37,010 nucleotides of DNA from Clostridia bacterium. Lineage in GTDB: Bacteria; Bacillota; Peptococcia; Peptococcales; BICA1-8. Below are positions 8,585 through 14,847 of the stretch, piece after piece. Under the pieces are notes generated by a model. The model was not told the origin of the DNA. It did no database searches and saw only the letters and a program-made list of their open reading frames with translations. The position numbers were made by a program, and so were the translations under genes. The stretch covers positions 1-37,010 of the forward strand of contig JASKKI010000018.1 in assembly GCA_030154225.1 (NCBI GenBank), read 5' to 3'. Position 1 is the first letter of the stretch; each line of letters starts with the position of its first letter.

Positions 8585-8617
8585 AATGTTCGCTCTTACC
8601 AACTGAGCTATAGTGCC
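8585..8617 (-). pseudogene. 5' half of a tRNA (remnant)
   Basis: From 8617 leftwards on the minus strand, GGCACTA then a standard D-arm (TAGCTCAGTTGGTAAGAGC) is a perfect tRNA 5' half, followed by a decayed anticodon region containing CTCAT. There is no matching anticodon 3' arm, T-loop or acceptor 3' strand before tRNA-Val. It sits directly behind a consensus promoter, so the fragment is probably transcribed with tRNA-Val. CAT in the loop position hints at a former tRNA-Met, but this is weak. Confidence 0.75.
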
Positions 8618-8635
8618 TTATGTAGTCTTGAATAT

Positions 8636-8664
8636 ATTATACGAGTGTAATTTCAGTTTGTCAA
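8636..8664 (-). promoter_or_regulatory. Promoter of the tRNA-Val unit
   Basis: Minus strand TTGACA (8664-8659), 17-bp spacer, TATAAT (8641-8636): a full sigma-A consensus. Confidence 0.9.
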
Positions 8665-8770
8665 AAGTTAAATTCTTATTTGCTTTTTTAAAAGTATAAA
8701 AAAACTTAGGATTATAAAAAAAATTTTTAAAATAATAGGAAAAGTAGGTTTTAATCCTAAAAACAACCAA

Positions 8771-8799
8771 TTGCCATAATTTCATATCCTTGGTATAAT
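8771..8799 (+). promoter_or_regulatory. Promoter of the tRNA-His-like gene
   Basis: TTGCCA (8771-8776), 17-bp spacer, TATAAT (8794-8799), ending 19 bases before the tRNA 5' end. A near-consensus sigma-A promoter dedicated to one small RNA. Confidence 0.88.
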
Positions 8800-8818
8800 G
8801 AGGACAAGGTTAAGAAAA

Positions 8819-8890
8819 GGAAATAGTGGTGAAATGGCATCACACAGGTTCGTGGCGCCTGAGATACGGGTTCGAATCCCGTCTATTTCC
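8819..8890 (+). tRNA. tRNA-His-like gene (GTG) with C33
   Basis: Cloverleaf: G-1 at 8819 paired with C73 at 8890 (the histidine identity pair), acceptor 8820-8826/8883-8889, D-stem GTGA/TCAC with a 7-base loop containing GG, anticodon stem 8845-8849/8857-8861 with a closing T-G wobble, loop TCGTGGC, T-arm ACGGG-TTCGAAT-CCCGT. The anticodon reads GTG, but position 33, almost universally U, is C. The variable region is 4 bases and no CCA is encoded, unlike every other complete tRNA in the window. It has its own promoter and its own terminator. It may be a working tRNA-His, a decaying copy or a non-ribosomal tRNA. Confidence 0.85.
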
Positions 8891-8897
8891 TAGCGTA

Positions 8898-8932
8898 AAC
8901 GCACTCCAATCTAAAGGGTGCGTTATTTTTTT
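8898..8932 (+). terminator. Terminator after the tRNA-His-like gene
   Basis: 7-bp perfect stem (8898-8904/8918-8924), extendable by a T-G and a C-G pair, followed by A and a run of seven Ts. Confidence 0.9.
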
Positions 8933-9089
8933 ATTTTTAAAATTTGATTTCATTTTTGTCATACCTACCTCTCTCCTTTAAATATTGAAAAATTATTATA
9001 AATTATATCTTTTCTTTTTGAGATTTTTGGAAGGTATTTGGTAATTTTTGTGAAATATATTTATTGATTATAGAGGGAGGTTACCAGGT

Positions 9090-10328
9090 ATGATCAATAA
9101 CATCAAGAAATTTTTTTCTATTTTTATTATTTTTATTATTTTTTTAAATTTTTTTCCTTCTAGTTTAGCAGCTCAAGAAAAAAAATTAATTTTTGGAGAG
9201 ATAAAAAAAATAAATAAAAATAGCATTTTAGTAGATAATAAAAATTATTTTTTAAATACTAATCCATTAATAATTTTTTCAGATAATCTTGGTTCTGAAT
9301 TAATTACAGATTTAGAACTCATACCTGAAAAAATTTTTGGTGAATGTACTTTAGATGAAAACAATTTAATTGAGACTATTAAAATTTCAGGAAAAGTAAT
9401 AGATCTAAATAATACTTTAATCAAAAAAATATATGAATTTAATAGTTCAATTTATGATTTTAAATTAAGTAGTAGTGGTCAGTATCTAGCTTATTATTCT
9501 TGGGATACAGGCCTTTTAAATATTTTAAATTTAAATAAAAAGCAAATAATCTGCCAATTACCATTAGAAAATCCAGCTTTTGATTGGTTCTCATTAAATA
9601 TTTTAACTTTTAGTAATACCTACGAAAATAGTTATGAAATTTATAATATTAATGTATGTACTTTAGAGAAAAAATTAATAATCCGGGAAAAAATTTCTAA
9701 TCCAATTATTAATAATCTTTCCTGGTCCAAAAATGGTAATTATTTGGCTTATATAATTTTAAACGGTTTACCAAATAGCCATGGATATTCTCAATTAAAA
9801 ATTGTTAAGAAATTTGGAAGTAACATATTTAAAGAAAATATTAGTGATGTTAATTATATTAGCTGGTCTCCTCAGGAAAACTACTTAGCATATAGTAAGT
9901 TCATTAATTCAGATTTAGCCAGTAGCAAAGTGGGTATTATAAATATCAGTACCAATAAAGTGTACATGTTACCTGATGATCAAATACAATTAAATCCTAT
10001 ATTTACACTAGATGGTAATAGTTTGATTTATTGTGATCTAAATAATTTAAAACAAAATATCAAGAAATATAGTTTAATAACAAAAAAAACAGAAATTCTC
10101 TTTGAGGAAGTAAAATATGTTAGTAATTTTTCCTGGTTAAACCAAGATCAACTTGTATTTACTTTTGGCGATTTGCCACAAATAAAGATTTATAATATTA
10201 AATATAAAAAAAATCTAATATTAGATAGAGGTTTATCTCCTCTTGTCTTAAAAAATAAAGTATATTTTTTAAAAACAGATATGGAAAATAATAAAACATC
10301 GTTATATGTTTATAATAATGAAAAATAG
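9090..10328 (+). CDS. Secreted TolB/WD40-like beta-propeller protein
   Basis: 412 residues with a signal peptide (about 1-28: KK, long hydrophobic core, SLAA before QEKK), so it is probably exported. From about residue 115 it contains repeated blades of the TolB/PD40 type: LSSSGQYLAYYSWD, LSWSKNGNYLAYI, ISWSPQENYLAYSK, PIFTLDGNSLIYCD and FSWLNQDQLVFTF. Such propellers usually mediate protein or ligand binding; no enzyme motif is seen. The N-terminal 30-110 region (KKLIFGEIKKINKNSILVD) looks like a small beta domain. Base composition is even more AT-rich than its neighbours, with many Asn/Ile/Lys codons. GGGAGG precedes ATG. No operon partner. Confidence 0.8.
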   Translation: MINNIKKFFSIFIIFIIFLNFFPSSLAAQEKKLIFGEIKKINKNSILVDNKNYFLNTNPLIIFSDNLGSELITDLELIPEKIFGECTLDENNLIETIKISGKVIDLNNTLIKKIYEFNSSIYDFKLSSSGQYLAYYSWDTGLLNILNLNKKQIICQLPLENPAFDWFSLNILTFSNTYENSYEIYNINVCTLEKKLIIREKISNPIINNLSWSKNGNYLAYIILNGLPNSHGYSQLKIVKKFGSNIFKENISDVNYISWSPQENYLAYSKFINSDLASSKVGIINISTNKVYMLPDDQIQLNPIFTLDGNSLIYCDLNNLKQNIKKYSLITKKTEILFEEVKYVSNFSWLNQDQLVFTFGDLPQIKIYNIKYKKNLILDRGLSPLVLKNKVYFLKTDMENNKTSLYVYNNEK

Positions 10329-10404
10329 ACTTACAGGCAGATTAACTATCGGCAACAATAGATAAATTGCCTCGCTAATCCTTGCTATAACCTGTAAGTC
10401 TATT
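10324..10404. repeat. 81-base three-step inverted repeat
   Basis: Perfect 14-bp arms (10324-10337 and 10391-10404) enclose two further nested pairings: GATTA 10340-10344 with TAATC 10376-10380, and GGCAA 10351-10355 with TTGCC 10368-10372. The stop codon of the beta-propeller gene lies in the left arm. The following sequence is only moderately T-rich, so it is an unusual terminator, a mini-element remnant or a structured small RNA. Confidence 0.7.
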
Positions 10405-10467
10405 ATTATTGTTTACAGAAAAAAGGTGGATTATGATTAGAATTTTAAGACAATTATGGTTGATTTT

Positions 10468-10620
10468 TTAATTATCAATTATCTTTTTTAAAAATTTTTT
10501 AACCTTAAATACCAAAATAGACATATCGCCATAAAGATCTTCACCTTTAGCCCACCTAAATCCTAAATACATTCCAAAAAGAATGGAAAAAATAATAACC
10601 ATAAATGTACTAAAAATCAT
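10468..10620 (-). CDS. 50-residue membrane protein
   Basis: ATG at 10620 with GGGGAGGAATATA directly upstream, stop at 10468-10470. One strong membrane helix (about 2-22, MIFSTFMVIIFSILFGMYLG), then FRWAKGEDLYGDMS and a basic tail KVKKFLKKIIDN. Not recognised. The excellent ribosome-binding site, and the GxxxG-like helix followed by a charged tail, argue that it is real. It is convergent with the beta-propeller gene and lies next to another tiny membrane ORF on the same strand. Confidence 0.65.
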   Translation of the reverse strand: MIFSTFMVIIFSILFGMYLGFRWAKGEDLYGDMSILVFKVKKFLKKIIDN

Positions 10621-10680
10621 TATATTCCTCCCCATTTCATTTACTTTAATATCATATGGAGAGTTGTAATAGAATGTGAA

Positions 10681-10710
10681 AAGGCCGGCGCTAATTTTAC
10701 CGGCCCTTTA
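10681..10710 (-). terminator. GC-rich terminator after the 32-residue gene
   Basis: GGCCGG (10683-10688) pairs with CCGGCC (10700-10705), with flanking A/T pairs; runs of Ts follow on the minus strand. The position fits the end of the transcript carrying 10720-10818. Confidence 0.75.
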
Positions 10711-10719
10711 AATATAAAT

Positions 10720-10818
10720 TTATTTTAAAAAATAATCTATCCCTATACGGATTATTAAAAAAAAGATAGATATCCCTACTAACAAAAAAATCCAATCTTT
10801 AATTTTTTGTTTATCCAT
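10720..10818 (-). CDS. 32-residue single-helix membrane peptide
   Basis: ATG at 10818, stop at 10720-10722; GAGGGGGG lies about 12 bases upstream. The peptide has a charged start MDKQKIKDW, a membrane helix (about 9-28) and a short C-terminus DYFLK. It starts 21 bases after the chemoreceptor stop and ends just before a terminator, so it is probably the last gene of the chemoreceptor transcript. No family recognised. Confidence 0.55.
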   Translation of the reverse strand: MDKQKIKDWIFLLVGISIFFLIIRIGIDYFLK

Positions 10819-10839
10819 TTGTTTAGTTTCCCCCCTCAG

Positions 10840-11682
10840 CTAGAAAGAACTTTCGTCCTGACTAAGCATTTCCGCAGCATGTAATAACTGTTTTGCTAAA
10901 TCCTTTAAAGATTTAACAATAGGATTAAGCCCTGATAATTCCTGGGCTTGTCCATAAGCTACTTTTCCTACAGTTGCAGATGCTTGGTCGATTTGTTCCA
11001 TTAAAGTCCGGATATTCATTATAATTTCTTCAATTTCCTTAGTAGATTGAGCTGTAACATTGGAAAGTTTTCTAACTTCTTCTGCTACAACAACAAATCC
11101 TTTACCATGTTCACCTACCCGAGCTGCTTCAATAGCAGCATTTAAGCCTATTAGATTTGTTTGTTTAGTAATATTTTTTACAGTATGTAATATATTATCT
11201 GTTTCTTTTGATTGATTAACAGCGGTATGTGTCGCCGATGCCAATTCTTCACTGGTTGCAGATAATTCCTGTGCTTCGGCTGCAATCTGTTCTACAGTTT
11301 TAGATATAGCATCCAAGGAATCAATAAGTTGACATGCGATATTTTCTAAATGTTCTTTTTTATCCATTGACTCAGAAATGCCGATAGCACCTATTATATT
11401 GCCATTTTCATCATGAATTGGCAAACCAACGGCTATGTATTTAATACCATATACTTCTTTATCAACTTCAACTATTACCCTTTTGTTTTGTTGCATAGCT
11501 TTATAAGCAGCAGCTCCTTTTGGAATAGGATCACCATAGTTTATTTTTAAATCCAATCTTTCAGCAGGAACATATTTTATCCATTTTTCTTTATCACAGA
11601 TAGCTACTCCTAAATCACTATGGGTAAACTTATTTATTAAAGGAGCAACCTGAACTAGATGGTCAAGCATAGTATATTTCAT
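10840..11682 (-). CDS. Soluble methyl-accepting chemotaxis-like signalling protein
   Basis: 280 residues from ATG at 11682 (AGGAGG 9 bases upstream; an in-frame TTG nine bases further is too close to that site). No membrane helix. The N-terminal 1-110 part is a small-molecule sensor-like domain ([44 protein letters not shown]). From about 125 onward is a short MCP signalling domain with the hairpin tip [22 protein letters not shown] and [10 protein letters not shown], which contacts CheA/CheW. It resembles Bacillus YfmS-type cytosolic receptors. No chemotaxis genes are nearby. Cytoplasmic sensing of a metabolite is likely; the ligand is unknown. Confidence 0.88.
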   Translation of the reverse strand: MKYTMLDHLVQVAPLINKFTHSDLGVAICDKEKWIKYVPAERLDLKINYGDPIPKGAAAYKAMQQNKRVIVEVDKEVYGIKYIAVGLPIHDENGNIIGAIGISESMDKKEHLENIACQLIDSLDAISKTVEQIAAEAQELSATSEELASATHTAVNQSKETDNILHTVKNITKQTNLIGLNAAIEAARVGEHGKGFVVVAEEVRKLSNVTAQSTKEIEEIIMNIRTLMEQIDQASATVGKVAYGQAQELSGLNPIVKSLKDLAKQLLHAAEMLSQDESSF

Positions 11683-11763
11683 TATCTTCAACCTCCTTCC
11701 GAAAAATAATTCGCCATAAAATAAAAAATACCTACAAAATGTAAGAAAAAGTTATTGATAAAG

Positions 11764-11818
11764 TATAATTCAAAAATTGAATTATATTTTACTATTTCTG
11801 CATATTTTCATATGAAAA
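11764..11818. promoter_or_regulatory. Two palindromes in the chemoreceptor upstream region
   Basis: 11764-11786 is a perfect 10-bp inverted repeat with a 3-base centre (TATAATTCAA / TTGAATTATA), and 11805-11818 is the perfect palindrome TTTTCATATGAAAA. They lie 82 and 123 bases upstream of the chemoreceptor start, in the gap between divergent genes, and look like operators. No regulator is encoded beside them. Confidence 0.5.
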
Positions 11819-11850
11819 GTATATATAAATCTTAATGATTTATAGAAAAG

Positions 11851-11878
11851 TTGACATTTTTTTATAAAATTGTACAAT
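11851..11878 (+). promoter_or_regulatory. Promoter upstream of the patatin leader
   Basis: TTGACA (11851-11856), 16-bp spacer, TACAAT (11873-11878). A transcript from about 11885 would have a leader of about 220 bases before the patatin start at 12104. A second TATAAT at about 12062-12067 could give a shorter transcript. Confidence 0.75.
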
Positions 11879-11904
11879 AATTGCCGCATAAAAATTTTGT
11901 ATTA

Positions 11905-12015
11905 TTTGATAGCCAATAAAGGCTATTTATTATTTGGTGCTGAGTAGTATAAATACAAAAAAAGTAACATTACGCCGGGAGGTGTTTCCCTCCGATGTGG
12001 TAGTTTCTTCAAAAA
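11905..12015 (+). ncRNA. Structured leader or small RNA of unknown class
   Basis: Within the long leader three local helices are visible: ATAGCC/GGCTAT (11909-11914/11921-11926), a weak GTA/TAC hairpin near 11944-11956, and GGAGG/CCTCC inside an outer ACAT/ATGT helix (about 11967-11997). This block is more GC-rich than its surroundings, which is unusual in this intergenic DNA. I could not match it to TPP, SAM, FMN, glycine, purine, c-di-GMP or c-di-AMP consensus elements. It could be a riboswitch for the lipase gene or an independent RNA. Confidence 0.4.
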
Positions 12016-12103
12016 AAAGTTCAATAGTAAACATTTAGTCACATAAGAGATTTTTTTCCATGATATAATTAGTAATAAATCATTAATAAAAGGAGGAATA
12101 ATA

Positions 12104-12994
12104 TTGAGCTGGGGCTTATGTCTTTCCGGCGGTGGTATTAGAGGTGGAGCTCATATCGGTGTACTTAAAATATTAGAGGAATATGGTTTTAAACCACAAT
12201 ATATAACTGGTACAAGCGCAGGTGCTATAGTAGCAAGTTTATATAGTTTTGGTTATTCGGCTAAGCAAATAGAAGAAATTATGACTGGTTTAGATATTAA
12301 AAAATATATAGATATTGATGTTAATGGAATATTGGATGCTTTAAAAGATTTATTTATAAACAAAAATACTTACTTAACGGGTTTAGTTAATGGCAATAAG
12401 CTGGAAGAACTATTTCAAGAATTAACCCACGATGGTTTTATAAGTGATGCAAAAATTCCATTAGGTGTTGTAGCGGTAGATATTAACACAGCCCAAGTAT
12501 TTAAGTTTACATCCCATCCAATCAAATCAAAAGAAAAATATACTAATATTACTGACTGTAAGACTTATGAAGCTATCAGAGCAAGTATCTCGATACCCGG
12601 ATATTTTAAACCAAAAGAATTTCGAGGTCATCTTTTAGTTGATGGCGGAATCCGTGATAATTTACCAGTTGATCTTCTTGTGGAATTAGGTGCAAAAAAA
12701 ATGGTTGTAGTAAACCTGGGTTTTGCAGGAAAAAATTCCGAAAATGTTCACGGCATAGCAGAAATTGCAGTACAGGCTTTGGATATTATGATGTATGATA
12801 GTTTTGAAAAATCCTTGCTATCTTTAAATACCAAAGAAAATGTTTTTATTATTAATCCCCGTTTACCCGATATAAAACCTCTCGATTTTAAAAAATTAAA
12901 CCTAGCCATTGCGAGGGGTTACGAAGCAGCTCAAAAGGAGTTGCCAAGAATAAAGGAATTTATTCTACCGGTCCGGCAAAATCAAGCTGACTAA
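12104..12994 (+). CDS. Patatin-like phospholipase (RssA/YchK type)
   Basis: 296 residues from TTG at 12104 with AAAGGAGG upstream. Motifs in order: the glycine-rich oxyanion loop LSGGGIRGGAHIG (7-19), the nucleophile GTSAG (Ser38), and the catalytic Asp in LLVDGGIRDNLPVD (about residue 180). This is the Ser-Asp dyad of bacterial patatins, which hydrolyse acyl ester bonds of phospholipids or related lipids. No signal peptide, so cytosolic or peripheral at the membrane. Monocistronic by spacing, with a long structured leader suggesting RNA-level control. Substrate cannot be inferred. Confidence 0.92.
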   Translation: MSWGLCLSGGGIRGGAHIGVLKILEEYGFKPQYITGTSAGAIVASLYSFGYSAKQIEEIMTGLDIKKYIDIDVNGILDALKDLFINKNTYLTGLVNGNKLEELFQELTHDGFISDAKIPLGVVAVDINTAQVFKFTSHPIKSKEKYTNITDCKTYEAIRASISIPGYFKPKEFRGHLLVDGGIRDNLPVDLLVELGAKKMVVVNLGFAGKNSENVHGIAEIAVQALDIMMYDSFEKSLLSLNTKENVFIINPRLPDIKPLDFKKLNLAIARGYEAAQKELPRIKEFILPVRQNQAD

Positions 12995-13162
12995 AATATT
13001 CTATACTGTCTGAAAGATTTTAAATTATTTAATTAGCTTTATTTCATATACTATACAGTCTCTTATGACTTTTTTGTTTTTTTATTGTATAATAATTAGA
13101 AAATATACTATTAGATTTTTAAAATATAATTTGTAGCTCAATTTCAAGGAGGTGTTACTAAA

Positions 13163-13537
13163 ATGTCCCCAGTAAAATTACATCAATTGATGGTAATTGC
13201 TCTGGTAAGAAAGTTTAATGAAGACGGACTAAATATAAAAGGCGCCACATATTTTAGAGACATTGAAATTCCTCCCAAATTAGGACGACATAGTCCTGAC
13301 GTACTTGCCGAAAGTCCTGATGGTACCTATCATATTGGTGAAGCAAAATTAGAAGAAAATCTGAATACCCAAAAAACATTAGAACAGTTTACAGACTTTC
13401 TTAACACAAAAAGCCCTAACGGTAAACCTTCTCAATTACACATTATTGTATTAACTGAAACTGAGCCAAAATTAAAAGACCTTTTGGAAAACTGGCATCT
13501 TGAAAATAATGAAAATATTCATATTTGGACATACTAA
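13163..13537 (+). CDS. Small PD-(D/E)XK nuclease-like protein
   Basis: 124 residues, AAGGAGGTG before ATG, own terminator. The arrangement HSPDVLAES (P45-D46) then IGEAKLEE (E60-A-K62), with a beta hairpin between and a hydrophobic strand before D46, fits the core of the PD-(D/E)XK fold; the later strand LHIIVLTETEP and helix KDLLENWH complete an alpha/beta core. In this superfamily D, E and K bind the metal and cut DNA, but many small members are not nucleases. No methylase, toxin-antitoxin or phage gene is adjacent. I do not recognise a named family. Upstream, 12995-13162 is AT-rich with a possible -10 TATAAT at 13088-13093. Confidence 0.6.
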   Translation: MSPVKLHQLMVIALVRKFNEDGLNIKGATYFRDIEIPPKLGRHSPDVLAESPDGTYHIGEAKLEENLNTQKTLEQFTDFLNTKSPNGKPSQLHIIVLTETEPKLKDLLENWHLENNENIHIWTY

Positions 13538-13563
13538 AACCACCTTCAAAGGTGGCTTTTTTC
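13536..13563 (+). terminator. Terminator after the PD-(D/E)XK-like gene
   Basis: Perfect stem CCACCTT/AAGGTGG followed by C and a run of Ts; begins at the stop codon. Confidence 0.9.
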
Positions 13564-13619
13564 TAACCAATAATTATTTCTAATCTGGCCTACGGTGATT
13601 AAACTTATCTTTAGTTTGT

Positions 13620-13742
13620 TCAACCTGCCTTTTGAAAGGCTTCTTCACTCCAGGGGTACCAGTCAACAGGATTATAAGCATGCTGCAAAAGATAGGGTGA
13701 TTTTTCATTAATTAGTCGGTTAGGTTTAACCTTATTTATCAT
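13620..13742 (-). pseudogene. yyaL: yyaL (DUF255 thioredoxin-domain protein) N-terminal remnant
   Basis: The minus-strand frame from ATG at 13742 (GGGAGAG upstream) encodes 40 residues then a stop. [20 protein letters not shown] and [12 protein letters not shown] are the unmistakable start of YyaL/SSP411 proteins, which normally exceed 600 residues. The expected continuation (EDKPIFLSIGYSTC) is absent; only traces such as KDK follow out of frame. A GCCTTTTGAAAGGC hairpin sits at the break. The rest of the gene has been deleted. The stretch 13743-13890 shows nothing further. Confidence 0.85.
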
Positions 13743-13892
13743 TAAATCTCTCCCTTTTTGTTTTTTTATTGGTTATAAAATTATAAAAAATAATTAAATC
13801 ACAACAAATTTTTTGATCAAGTAAGTGGTTTTATTTTTAGTATGTACCCTATAAAATATAAAAAAATACTGAATGACTAAAATAAAAGAAAA

Positions 13893-13930
13893 CATAAAGC
13901 AAGAGACCTTCCCTGGGAAGACCTCTTGCC
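13893..13930 (-). terminator. Terminator of the ilvD-panB operon
   Basis: Long stem, arms 13899-13912 and 13916-13929, with a 3-base loop, followed on the minus strand by a T-rich tract. It starts 24 bases after the panB stop. Confidence 0.85.
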
Positions 13931-13953
13931 TTTTAAATAATATATATAGGGGG

Positions 13954-14814
13954 TTAAATACCTTGTTTTTCTAAAAGATCTAGGAATTCATTAACTTCCT
14001 CCTCTTTCATCTTATAGGTATGCTCGCCATCAATAGGAAATTTATTTTCTTTTACCTCTTGATAATATTGCTTAAAGGCATTGGTAATAATCTCATTAAC
14101 ATTAGCATATTGTCTTACAAATTTTGGTGTGAAATTATCAAATAAACCAATCATATCAGCGAAAATCAATAACTGACCATGGGTATAAGGACCGGCACCT
14201 ATTCCTAAGATAGGAATATTAGCTCTATCAGTAATAGCTTTACCGACAGCAGAAGGTACAGCCTCTACTAAAATGCTGAAAGCACCTGCTTCTTCAAGTC
14301 TTTTAGCTTCTTTCACAATATTTACAGCAGCTTGGGAATTGCGGCCCTGGGCTTTATAGCCACCTTGTTGTCCCATAGACTGGGGAGTAAGACCAATGTG
14401 CCCCATTACCAGAATACCCGATTCATTAATGGCTTTAATTCTACTGGCCATACGCTCGCCGCCACCTTCGAGTTTAACAGCATCACACCAGCCTTCTTTA
14501 ATCATTCTTCCAGCACTTTCTACTGCCTGTTCATCAGATACCTGGTAGGACATATAAGTCATATCTCCTACAATAAAGGTATTGGGCGCCCCGCGGCGAA
14601 CTGCTTGACAATGACGAATCATATCCTCAAGGGTTACAGGTAAAGTTGTTTCATATCCAAGTTCTACCATGCCCAAAGAATCGCCGACTAAAATCATATC
14701 CATTCCTGCTTTTTCTACCATTTTGGCCGTTAAATAATCATAAGCAGTAAGGTAAGTAATTTTTTCTCCTTCAGCCACCATTTTATGAAAATCATGAATA
14801 GTCTTTTTTGCCAT
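13954..14814 (-). CDS. panB: PanB-like hydroxymethyltransferase (annotated 3-methyl-2-oxobutanoate hydroxymethyltransferase)
   Basis: 286 residues, family length. Conserved PanB features: LVGDSLGMVELGY, FIVGDMTYMSYQ, AVKLEGG, VMGHIGLTPQ, VEAVPS, ILGIGAGP and FTPKFVRQYA. The known reaction transfers a hydroxymethyl group from methylene-tetrahydrofolate to 2-oxoisovalerate, reversibly, in the cytosol. Two things are odd. After GAGP the usual DGQ reads HGQ (GPYTHGQ), and panC/panD are absent while a kinase, a PdxA-like enzyme and a LarA racemase share the operon. I infer it may run as a retro-aldolase on a 4-hydroxy-2-oxo acid, but ordinary ketopantoate synthesis from the IlvD product is not excluded. 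Last gene of the operon, 33 bases after larA. Confidence 0.88.
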   Translation of the reverse strand: MAKKTIHDFHKMVAEGEKITYLTAYDYLTAKMVEKAGMDMILVGDSLGMVELGYETTLPVTLEDMIRHCQAVRRGAPNTFIVGDMTYMSYQVSDEQAVESAGRMIKEGWCDAVKLEGGGERMASRIKAINESGILVMGHIGLTPQSMGQQGGYKAQGRNSQAAVNIVKEAKRLEEAGAFSILVEAVPSAVGKAITDRANIPILGIGAGPYTHGQLLIFADMIGLFDNFTPKFVRQYANVNEIITNAFKQYYQEVKENKFPIDGEHTYKMKEEEVNEFLDLLEKQGI

Positions 14815-14847
14815 AACAAAACACCATCCTTATTTATTATTAATTTA

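Noticed and set aside
10433-10471. A 12-codon ORF (MIRILRQLWLIF) with AAAGGTGG upstream on the plus strand.
   Set aside because: Too short and with no regulatory context; it converges with the 50-residue gene and could arise by chance. Kept only as a note.
12999-13059. Two near-repeats CTATACTGTCT and CTATACAGTCT 50 bases apart after the patatin gene.
   Set aside because: Too short in AT-rich DNA to support an operator or attachment site without other copies.
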